A stretch of DNA of 5,540 nt from Flavobacteriales bacterium (GCA_020200995.1 JAIVHQ010000069.1:1-5540); one strand, 5' to 3'; positions 1-5,314 are shown, counted from the stretch's first letter. Notes: generated from the letters alone by a model not told the origin. Translations and numbers: made by a program.

Positions 1-298
1 CATCGGTGGTGGCGGCGCTTTCATCCTGCAGGCGTTTGTAATCGCTCTTCAGGTTGTTGTGCCGGCTGTCGAGCTCGGTGTAGGCGCTCGTTTTGGCGGC
101 GAGTTCGGAGCTGAGGCGTTCGTTCTCGGCTTCTTCAGAAGCGAGGGCGGTGCAGAGCGAGTCGCGCTCGTCGACCACGGCGGTCACTTTTTTGTTGGCA
201 CGAAAATTATCGGGGCGGGTTTCGCCGCAGTTGTAGAGATTGGTGCAAGCGCTCCCGGTGATGGCAGCTGCGATGAAGAGTAGGTAATAGCGTTTCAT
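1..298 (-). CDS. Putative coiled-coil lipoprotein, N-terminal part (runs off the window)
   Basis: This is a minus-strand frame open from an ATG at 298 to the window edge, 99 codons with no stop. It begins MKRYYLLFIAAAITGSACTN: a basic start, a hydrophobic core at about residues 4-14, and a lipobox-like GSAC with the cysteine at residue 18. This predicts export and lipid anchoring. From about residue 35 the chain is charged and heptad-like, rich in Glu, Leu, Lys and Ser, so a coiled coil is likely. In Bacteroidota, short lipoproteins that begin this way often continue into an OmpA/MotB-like peptidoglycan-binding domain. That part would lie outside the window, so this identity is only an inference. 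The high GC content matches trpS, from which the gene is divergently transcribed across a 256-base gap. No clear Shine-Dalgarno sequence is present; the start was chosen because it gives a proper signal peptide. Confidence 0.72.
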   Translation of the reverse strand, partial: MKRYYLLFIAAAITGSACTNLYNCGETRPDNFRANKKVTAVVDERDSLCTALASEEAENERLSSELAAKTSAYTELDSRHNNLKSDYKRLQDESAATTD

Positions 299-318
299 AG
301 TAGTGGTTTAAGTTCGTC

Positions 319-326
319 TAAAGGTA
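319..326 (-). promoter_or_regulatory. Possible -7 promoter element of the lipoprotein gene
   Basis: Read on the minus strand this is TACCTTTA, one base off the Bacteroidota -7 consensus TAnnTTTG, and it lies 20 bases before the ATG at 298. No TTG is found at the expected -33 position, so the call is weak. Confidence 0.25.
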
Positions 327-361
327 GACAATCCGATCACAGTTACGTTGCATTTAATTTG

Positions 362-386
362 TTCGCAAGTATGCATTCGCAATTGC
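362..386. repeat. Short direct repeat and palindrome in the divergent intergenic region
   Basis: TTCGCAA occurs at 362-368 and again at 376-382, 14 bases start to start. The second copy runs into the 8-base palindrome GCAATTGC (379-386). The spacing and the position between two divergent genes would suit a regulator binding site, but no known operator is recognised and chance is possible. Confidence 0.25.
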
Positions 387-456
387 TGTGAAGGGATGAT
401 CCGCCCGCCCGGACTGCGCTATTGACAATTGACAAAAGAAAAATTACTCCCAATCC

Positions 457-496
457 GGGGCCGCGCTTTATCGGGGCACCCGGACGCCCCGGCCCC
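457..496. repeat. GC-rich nested inverted repeat upstream of trpS
   Basis: Two alternative stems can form here. The outer is GGGGCCG (457-463) with CGGCCCC (490-496). The inner is CGGGGC (472-477) with GCCCCG (486-491). They share bases 490-491, so they would compete. The block ends 11 bases before the putative trpS -7 element. It would be in the transcript only if transcription also starts further upstream. The role is unknown. Confidence 0.4.
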
Positions 497-507
497 TGCA
501 AATTTCA

Positions 508-515
508 TACATTTG
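508..515 (+). promoter_or_regulatory. Putative trpS promoter, -7 element TACATTTG
   Basis: TACATTTG is a perfect match to the Bacteroidota -7 consensus TAnnTTTG and ends 39 bases before the trpS ATG at 555. That implies a leader of roughly 30 bases. A -33 TTG/TTTG at the usual spacing (about 486) is not seen. The element supports the 555 start over the longer frame from 429, because 429 lies upstream of it. Confidence 0.45.
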
Positions 516-554
516 CGCGGCAGTTACAGATTCCTCCGCCTTTTCGAAAAGACC

Positions 555-1523
555 ATGGCACGCATCCTCACAGGCATTCAAAGCACCGGCATACCCCACC
601 TCGGCAATATACTCGGGGCCATAAAGCCGGCCATCGCCCTGTCGGAGCAGGGAGGCAATGAGGCGTTTTTCTTTATCGCCGACTTCCACTCGCTCACCGC
701 GCTGAAAGATGCGGAGGTTCGCAAGCAGAATGTGCTCAGCACCGCCGCGGCATGGCTGGCCTTCGGGCTCGATACCGAGCGCCACACCTTCTACCGCCAG
801 AGCGACATCCCCGAAGTGGCCGAGCTTACCTGGTACCTCTCCTGCTTCACCCCCTACCCCATGCTGGCCAATGCGCACAGTTTTAAGGACAAAAGCGATC
901 GCCTCAGCGATGTGAACGCCGGCCTTTTTACCTACCCCGTGCTCATGGCCGCTGACATCATGCTCTACGACGCCGAGATAGTGCCCGTGGGAAAAGACCA
1001 GCTCCAACACCTCGAGATGACCCGCGACATCGGCAATGCATTTAACCACCGCATGGGCGATACCCTCGTGGTGCCAGAAGCCAAAATTCGCCCCGAGACG
1101 ATGTACGTTCCCGGCACCGACGGACAAAAGATGAGCAAGAGCTACGGCAATTTTATCAACATATTTGCCCCTGAGAAGGCGCTCAAAAAGACGGTGATGG
1201 GAATCATCACAGATAGCACCCCGCTTGAAGAACCCAAAGATCCCGATGCCTGCAATGTGTTCAACATCTACAGACTCATCGCCGATGAGGAGGCCATTGC
1301 GGAAATGCGCAAGAATTACACTTCGGGAGGCTACGGCTACGGTCACGCCAAAAAAGCCCTCCTCGACCTCATCCTGACCACCTTCGCCGACGAGCGCGAC
1401 AGGTTTGACGCCCTCATGGCCGAACCTCAGAAAATCGAAGAAGCCCTAGCCCTTGGCGCTGAGAAGGCGAGGGTGACGGCGCGAGAAGTGGTCGCGAGGG
1501 TGCGGGGAGTGTTGGGGTATTAA
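555..1523 (+). CDS. trpS: Tryptophanyl-tRNA synthetase (TrpRS)
   Basis: The gene encodes a 322-residue class Ic aminoacyl-tRNA synthetase that charges tRNA-Trp with tryptophan using ATP in the cytoplasm. The class I signatures are intact. The HIGH-type motif is within TGIPHLGN at residues 11-18, preceded by the family's GIQS at 7-10. PVGKDQLQH lies at about 144-152, where the family contacts substrate. KMSKS is at 192-196, inside GTDGQKMSKSYGN. The length matches bacterial TrpRS (about 320-340 residues). The frame is open back to 429, but those 42 extra residues are not TrpRS-like, and MARILTGIQ at 555 is the usual family N-terminus. A TAnnTTTG element lies just upstream; no Shine-Dalgarno is seen. 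The stop TAA is followed by IS-derived sequence with no obvious terminator. The gene appears functional and typical of the GC-rich backbone. Confidence 0.97.
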   Translation: MARILTGIQSTGIPHLGNILGAIKPAIALSEQGGNEAFFFIADFHSLTALKDAEVRKQNVLSTAAAWLAFGLDTERHTFYRQSDIPEVAELTWYLSCFTPYPMLANAHSFKDKSDRLSDVNAGLFTYPVLMAADIMLYDAEIVPVGKDQLQHLEMTRDIGNAFNHRMGDTLVVPEAKIRPETMYVPGTDGQKMSKSYGNFINIFAPEKALKKTVMGIITDSTPLEEPKDPDACNVFNIYRLIADEEAIAEMRKNYTSGGYGYGHAKKALLDLILTTFADERDRFDALMAEPQKIEEALALGAEKARVTAREVVARVRGVLGY

Positions 1524-1609
1524 GTAGAGTCTGTCCATAAATTCCATTCTCATGCCTCCGGCTTGATCTTGGATCGGCGTTGCACTTGGCTAAATGTGAG
1601 TCATCCCGC
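1524..1609. other. Junction DNA between trpS and IS copy A, possible end of another IS
   Basis: These 86 bases hold no gene. They begin right after the trpS stop with GAGTCTGTCCATAAATTC (from about 1528), which resembles the outer end of some IS256-like elements. No partner end or transposase is visible, so this is a weak resemblance only. At 1610 the sequence switches abruptly to the IS1634-like repeat. The stretch lacks any trace of the missing 5' part of the ABC-F gene found on the other side of IS copy A. Confidence 0.3.
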
Positions 1610-1938
1610 CGCGCCGGGACCAGCTGTCTGAAGAGCTCATCTTCTACCTGATTGAATCAAATTTCATCGAAGATTTTGCCCAATAAAAGCTCCGGACCGC
1701 AAACAGATATCTCTTCCAGACCCTGCAATACAAGATGGGTGTGATGGCGGTAATCAGTAAAATCGAGTTCGCGAACTCCGGTGTGCTTTCTGATCCATTC
1801 ATTCCCGCGTTCTGTGAGCCGCTCAACTTCTCTTAAATCCGAACTGCTACCGATGGTTTTGATCATTTTGCAGCGACCACTGCTCTTGTCAATGACCCGG
1901 ACACTGATCACTCCATTTTTCTTTTGCCTCACGAACAC
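1610..1938 (-). pseudogene. IS1634-family transposase, N-terminal fragment (copy A)
   Basis: Read from a GTG at 1938, the frame opens MFVRQKKNGVISVRVIDKSS. It continues through KTIGSSSD and ends in GPELLLGKIFDEI. This pattern is typical of the N-terminus of IS1634-family (IS4-like DDE) transposases, where the VGPELIFGKIYD segment is conserved. The frame stops after 93 residues at a TGA (1657-1659). Family homology continues in the same frame (FNQVEDELFRQLV) until the copy is cut at 1610. The TGA sits where the family has glycine, so GGA to TGA is the likely lesion, and copy B carries the same one. The whole DDE catalytic domain is absent, so the fragment cannot transpose on its own. Whether the GTG is the original start is uncertain. 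Confidence 0.85.
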
Positions 1939-2042
1939 TTACCAAAACTAACCTAAAACTACTCCGGGACATCCAAAATTCAATGACAAAAATGTTAATT
2001 GCTGTATCACATTCTTTTGCAAAATGTGAGGAGGAAAAGTGT

Positions 2043-2053
2043 CGAAAACAGGA
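2043..2053. repeat. Terminal inverted repeat of IS copy A (outer end)
   Basis: CGAAAACAGGA is identical to the right end of copy B (5145-5155) and is the exact inverse of the left end of copy B (TCCTGTTTTCG, 4084-4094). It marks where the IS stops and ABC-F coding sequence begins. Confidence 0.7.
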
Positions 2054-2603
2054 GAGAAGGCTTTATTTATTGACGGTTTTGATGGCCAACCCGAACTTTC
2101 CGGTACCGGATGAACCGACAAACGATCTCGACATCGATACCCTCCAAGTATTGGAAGACTACCTGCAGGTCTGTGATGGTTGTCTCGTTGTTGTGTCACA
2201 CGACCGCTTCTTTATGAATAAGGTGGTCGATCATCTTTTCGTTTTTGAGGGTCAGGGAAAAATCCGCAATTTCCCCGGCAACTACTCCCCGTACCGCGAA
2301 AAGAAAAAAGTGGAAGACAAAACCACGTCACGGGAATTGGCTGCCGACAAAAAGCAAGCATCAGAGGCAAAACCCGAGAAAAAAGAAAAGACCAAACTCA
2401 CTTATGGCGAGCGTTTGGAGTTTGAAAAACTCGAAAAGAGCATCGAGAAACTCGGGGAGAAAAAAGCCGAGTTGGCGGAGAAGCTCTCGGCGACCAACGA
2501 CAAGGAGGAGCTGATGAAAGTGTCGACCGAGTTGGAGAAGGTGGTGAAAGAATGCGACGCCCAAAGCGAACGCCGGATGGAATTGGCGGAGTGGATGGAA
2601 TAG
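2052..2603 (+). pseudogene. ABC-F family ATPase, C-terminal fragment fused to an IS end
   Basis: The residues from ERRLYLLTVLM onward are the last third of an ABC-F protein (Uup/EttA-like, soluble, ribosome- or nucleic-acid-associated ATPases of about 620-640 residues). Visible parts are the end of the second signature region (E-RRLYLL), Walker B followed by DEPTNDLD, the H-loop VVSHDRFF, the family segment KVVDHLFVFEG plus FPGNYSPYR, a charged linker, and a C-terminal coiled coil (KLTYGERLEFEKLEKSIEKL onward). About 183 residues remain. The N-terminal ABC domain, the linker and the second Walker A are missing and do not lie upstream, so the fragment cannot bind ATP normally. Walker B also reads FPVPDE where hydrophobic residues are expected. 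The frame is open back to an ATG at 1983 inside the IS, giving a 206-residue chimera. Confidence 0.88.
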
Positions 2604-2617
2604 AAAATCGAGCTTCT

Positions 2618-2634
2618 ACCCAACCATTTTGGGT
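2618..2634 (+). terminator. Weak hairpin after the ABC-F fragment
   Basis: ACCCAA (2618-2623) pairs perfectly with TTGGGT (2629-2634) around a five-base loop, 15 bases after the TAG stop. Only two T's follow, so intrinsic termination would be weak. It may be the old terminator of the ABC-F gene. Confidence 0.3.
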
Positions 2635-2667
2635 TTGCACGCGTGAGTAAGGCAAAATCAAAAAATC

Positions 2668-3867
2668 ATGAAAAAAATATCTCTAATTGCCTTGTTTACC
2701 AGCTTAACATTTTTGGGGTTTTCTCAAAGTATTAACGTCACGGGAACTGTATCAGATGAGAATGGCCCTATCGCAAATGCCGATGTCTTTATTATGACGA
2801 TCAGTGATGTTATCGAACCAGTGGATACTTTAGGTTCCACCGTATCCGATGAAAATGGAAATTTTAATTTGACCTTCGAAGCTGAAGGAGACACCTTATT
2901 TCTGGTAGCTTCTTCATCCGCTTGTCCCGATTTACTTAATGGCTTTGCTGTTATTGAAAATGAGGCCTTTGTACTCATTGATTGTGATTCAGGCATCCCT
3001 ATTTTCGAAGGAGTCTACATTGGTGGAGTTCCAACAAATGCTACGGGCGACCAATGGACTTTCTTCTCCAGCGTCTACGGAGACCCCGTATCATATGACT
3101 GGACAATAGATGGAAACAATTTCAACACACCTGAAGTGACGTACCTATTTTCCGAATTCGGTACATATGCCGTATCACTCACTGTTGAATTGGCGAGTGG
3201 AACTATACTCACCGAAGAAATAGACGTAGCGGTAGTTGATGAGCCCATTTGTACAGCTTTATTCTTCCCTGCGATTGATAATTTAAACCCTGCCGACTTG
3301 GTATTTGTCAATGCATCCATTGGTGACGATTTATCTTACTTCTGGGATTTTGGAGATGGTACCACTAGCACGGAGGCTTTTCCGACACATCAGTACGGGG
3401 ATACCTTAGAATACGAAATTTGCCTCACCGTTAGCGGTCAAGATTGTGAAGACACATTTTGCTTGACTGTATCTCAGAGCAATCTGTTCGATTGGAGCGG
3501 CATGATTCTTACGGGCGAAAAATTACCCACGGAAGCAAAAAGCGCAGACGGATATGAAATAAGCATCATTGCTCCTCCCACGGGAACCCTATTATCAACT
3601 GCCAATGACTTTGATTTGGATTTAAAAGTATACCCCAATCCGACGGAAGGAAGCACTTTTCTCAATTTCTTTTCCGAAAAGAATGAGGCCGCTCAAATCA
3701 GGGTGGTAAATCTTACCGGAAAGATGGTTTTCCAAGAAAATGTGAATGTAAGCAGAGGAAAAAATCAAATTAATCTCGATTTCGGTCAACTAACGGAAGG
3801 GCTTTACATCATGGTTATAGAAAGTAACTCTGATCAACGCGGAGTTACAAAAGTTATAATCAGATAA
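2668..3867 (+). CDS. Secreted PKD-domain protein with T9SS sorting domain
   Basis: The gene encodes 399 residues. Residues 1-20 (MKKISLIALFTSLTFLGFSQ) form a Sec signal peptide. Residues 22-105 resemble a carboxypeptidase-regulatory-like beta-sandwich (VTGTVSDENGPIANADV, then DENGNFNLTF). Two PKD-like domains follow: about 115-190 (YDWTIDGN, then FGTYAVSLTVE) and about 195-268 (WDFGDGTTSTEAFPTHQY at 226-243). Cysteines at 86, 106, 195, 252, 260 and 265 could form disulfides. The C-terminus, about 318-399, is a type A sorting domain beginning VYPNPTEGS and ending GLYIMVIES through TKVIIR. That domain directs type IX secretion and surface attachment or release in Bacteroidota. No catalytic domain is recognised; an adhesive or structural surface role is an inference. 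The gene is clearly AT-richer than trpS and lies between two IS remnants, which suggests acquisition. No Shine-Dalgarno or clear promoter is seen; MKK with a signal peptide fixes the start. Confidence 0.92.
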   Translation: MKKISLIALFTSLTFLGFSQSINVTGTVSDENGPIANADVFIMTISDVIEPVDTLGSTVSDENGNFNLTFEAEGDTLFLVASSSACPDLLNGFAVIENEAFVLIDCDSGIPIFEGVYIGGVPTNATGDQWTFFSSVYGDPVSYDWTIDGNNFNTPEVTYLFSEFGTYAVSLTVELASGTILTEEIDVAVVDEPICTALFFPAIDNLNPADLVFVNASIGDDLSYFWDFGDGTTSTEAFPTHQYGDTLEYEICLTVSGQDCEDTFCLTVSQSNLFDWSGMILTGEKLPTEAKSADGYEISIIAPPTGTLLSTANDFDLDLKVYPNPTEGSTFLNFFSEKNEAAQIRVVNLTGKMVFQENVNVSRGKNQINLDFGQLTEGLYIMVIESNSDQRGVTKVIIR

Positions 3868-3883
3868 TCGATATTTATTCACT

Positions 3884-3927
3884 AAAACCGAGGTGCATTG
3901 GGTAAAATCCCGATGCACCTCGATTTT
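3884..3927. terminator. Strong bidirectional intrinsic terminator
   Basis: CGAGGTGCAT (3889-3898) pairs with ATGCACCTCG (3913-3922). The stem continues inward as GGG (3900-3902) with CCC (3909-3911) after one mismatch, around a TAAAAT loop. It is flanked by AAAA on the left and TTTT on the right, so it would work on both strands. It starts 16 bases after the stop of the PKD protein gene and should end that transcript. It would also stop readthrough from minus-strand sequence to its right. Confidence 0.85.
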
Positions 3928-4083
3928 GGTGAATCGCTTTCAACCGAGGACGAAGGACGAGCTCACGAATTCCTCTTAAAGACGAATACAAGATGAGTAA
4001 ATTATTCAGGAGTGTCTGCTTTCAGCGGTCTTTATGAGCTTCCTCCGGTCGGTGGTTATTTAACTTGGTCGGACGCAACTATT
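3928..4083. other. Non-coding stretch between the terminator and IS copy B
   Basis: No convincing gene, RNA or regulatory site is seen here. Short frames such as one starting ATGAGTAAATTATTC (about 3993) end within 15 codons. A few short repeats of GGTCGG occur near 4047-4073 but form no clear structure. The stretch may be decayed intergenic or mobile DNA. Confidence 0.4.
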
Positions 4084-4094
4084 TCCTGTTTTCG
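4084..4094. repeat. Left terminal inverted repeat of IS copy B
   Basis: TCCTGTTTTCG matches the inverse of 5145-5155 over 11 bases. One mismatch and one more match (T-C against A-C) extend it to 13. It lies about 50 bases beyond the transposase stop, where an IS end is expected. Confidence 0.7.
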
Positions 4095-4142
4095 TCGCCG
4101 GGACACCCAGGTTTAAAATCCAAAAAGTTTAGCCAGCTCCAT

Positions 4143-5051
4143 TTAATGATCTGACTTGATATGTGTGGTGTAGGTAACTTCATTTGTCACCGGGTGTCGC
4201 ACTTTCAGGGCATAGATTGTTTTTGCAATATCGATTGCCTTCTCAGGGCTTAGGTTTGTCCGTTTCACTCTAAGTTGTCTTTCGAGCTCTTTGTGCACCT
4301 TGTAGGCAACAAATGCAATGCAAATGTGTGCTTCTATTCTGCGTTATATGCGGTGATAAATAGGCCTGATCTGAAGGTCAGTTTTTGCCACTCGAAAGGC
4401 CTTCTCGATTTGCCACAAGTCTTTGTAGTGCTCTATAACATCCTCTTTGCTCAATTTTGTATTCGTGGTGTATCCCTTTAATCCGTCCCATTTTTGATCG
4501 TCCTCTATCTTGGTGGTATTAATGGATACCTCCACCTGATTATCAAGCCGAAGAAATTTATTGTAGCCTCTGTTATTGATGCTTGCTTTGGTGAGTTTGC
4601 CTGATTTGATTTGCTTGTAAAGCTTGTCCAAATAGCGGTAAACCACCTGTATATCAATGTCCGGATATTGATACTTGGACAAATAATCGGTTATTTTTAA
4701 TATACTTATGGGAAAGCACAATCGCGCCGGGACCAGTTGTCTGAAGAGCTCATCTTCTACCTGATTGAATCAAATTTCATCGAAGATTTTGCCCAATGAA
4801 AGCTCCGGACCGTAGACTGATATCTACTCCAGTCCCTGCGATACAAGCCGGGTGTGATGGCGGTAATCAGTAAAATCGAGTTCGCGAACTCCGGTGTGCT
4901 TTCTGATCCATTCATTCCCGCGTTCTGTGAGCCGCTCAACTTCTTTTAAATCCTAACTGCTACCGATGGTTTTGATCATTTTGCAGCGACCACTGCTCTT
5001 GTCAATGACCCGGACACTGATCACTCCATTTTTCTTTTGCCTTACGAGCAC
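4143..5051 (-). pseudogene. IS1634-family transposase pseudogene with four in-frame stops and internal deletion
   Basis: Read from a GTG at 5051, one continuous frame of 303 codons runs to a TAA at 4143-4145 with no frameshift. It is interrupted by TAG at codon 33 (4953-4955), TAG at codon 76 (4824-4826), TGA at codon 94 (4770-4772) and TAA at codon 236 (4344-4346). Family landmarks are the N-terminal RQKKNGVISVRV, then GPEL-LGKIFDEI, FPISILKITDYL, VYRYLDKLY, KWDGLKGYTTNTKLS, and LWQIEKAFRVAKTDLQIRPI, which carries the conserved glutamate of the DDE triad. The end is RRIEAHICIAFVAYK through IKSDH. YRYLDKLY normally lies early in the protein and KSGKLTK late. Here they are adjacent at about 4605-4625, so an in-frame deletion has removed the central catalytic region with both expected aspartates. 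Confidence 0.88.
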
Positions 5052-5144
5052 TTACTAAAACTACTCCGGGACATCCAAAATTCAATGACAAAAATGTTAA
5101 TTGCTGTATCACATTCTTTTGCAAAATGTGAGGAGGAAAAGTGT

Positions 5145-5155
5145 CGAAAACAGGA
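5145..5155. repeat. Right terminal inverted repeat of IS copy B
   Basis: CGAAAACAGGA is the inverse of 4084-4094 and identical to the outer end of copy A. Both copies share one further G beyond it and then diverge completely (CCTTCG here, AGAAGG in copy A), which places the IS edge. Confidence 0.7.
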
Positions 5156-5161
5156 GCCTTC

Positions 5162-5179
5162 GCAAGCACTTCGGCTTGC
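5162..5179. repeat. Small perfect inverted repeat GCAAGC-GCTTGC
   Basis: GCAAGC (5162-5167) and GCTTGC (5174-5179) flank a six-base ACTTCG loop just outside IS copy B. There is no T-run on either side. It could be a structural target feature or a decayed terminator; the function is unknown. Confidence 0.35.
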
Positions 5180-5288
5180 CCAATGTAACACCTTGCTCTC
5201 GAAATCTAAAAAGCAAACACGAGACCACCATTATTGACACCAAGCATTTTTTACTGCCCCAAACGTTGAGCGTCACACACTCTTCCGG

Positions 5289-5314
5289 AAAAGCAGTCGC
5301 CCCCTCGGGCTACT
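5289..5314 (-). terminator. Possible terminator of the membrane protein gene
   Basis: On the minus strand the stop codon lies in AGTAGCCCGAGGGGGCGACT. AGT-GCCC pairs with GGGC-ACT around one mismatch and a four-base loop, and a TTTT run (5289-5292) follows shortly after. The stem is short and overlaps the last codons, so confidence is low. Confidence 0.35.

Larger units (their letters stand above)
1610..2053 (-). mobile_element. Truncated IS1634-like insertion sequence, copy A
   Basis: This is the transposase-proximal end of an IS, matching copy B (4723-5155) base by base. I count about 15 substitutions and one 11-base insertion (ACCAAAACTAACCTAAAACTA contains two near-copies; copy B has one). 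Its outer end at 2043-2053 is CGAAAACAGGA, the right terminal inverted repeat. The other end is missing: homology stops at 1610, inside the transposase frame. Copies A and B are direct repeats about 3.1 kb apart and flank the ABC-F remnant and the PKD-protein gene. The element ends inside the ABC-F reading frame, so it, or a recombination using it, broke that gene. Confidence 0.85.
4084..5155 (-). mobile_element. Internally deleted IS1634-like insertion sequence, copy B
   Basis: This is a remnant of about 1.07 kb with both terminal inverted repeats, TCCTGTTTTCG at 4084-4094 and its inverse at 5145-5155. The transposase pseudogene on the minus strand fills most of it. About 90 bases of non-coding end lie upstream of the gene and about 60 downstream. 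The flanks (…GCAACTATT on the left, GCCTTCGCA… on the right) show no target-site duplication, so the insertion is old or the ends were shuffled by recombination. An intact family member would be longer, because roughly 200 or more transposase codons are missing. The 4723-5156 part is a direct repeat of copy A. Confidence 0.85.

Noticed and set aside
59..283. Plus-strand frame of 74 codons opposite the lipoprotein
   Set aside because: The minus-strand frame gives a signal peptide with a lipobox and a coiled coil; this one is its mirror with no recognisable features.
429..554. Upstream extension of trpS to an ATG at 429
   Set aside because: The 42 extra residues are not TrpRS-like, they span the GC-rich inverted repeat, and the putative promoter at 508-515 lies downstream of 429.
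468..1346. Long open frame on the minus strand opposite trpS
   Set aside because: It is a shadow of the GC-rich trpS codon pattern. Its composition (many His, Val, Gly) matches no family, and trpS motifs are intact on the other strand.
2029..2041. AGGAGG followed by GTG inside the IS end, suggesting a translation start
   Set aside because: The GTG at 2039 is out of frame with the ABC-F fragment and stops within about 25 codons. The same sequence occurs in copy B without a gene after it.
4770..4772. Recoding of TGA as an amino acid to explain the shared stop
   Set aside because: Copy B also has TAG and TAA in the same frame, and the catalytic core is deleted, so simple decay explains all stops. 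No other gene here needs recoding.
4757..4939. Minus-strand frame MSGSQNAGMNG… repeated in both IS copies (also 1644-1826)
   Set aside because: It is an alternative frame of the transposase N-terminus. The homologous frame is the one reading KTIGSSS and GPELLLGK.
1610..5156. A functional composite transposon or a new mobile system
   Set aside because: Both transposase copies are broken, copy A lacks one end, no target-site duplication is visible, and the cargo holds no mobility or defence gene.
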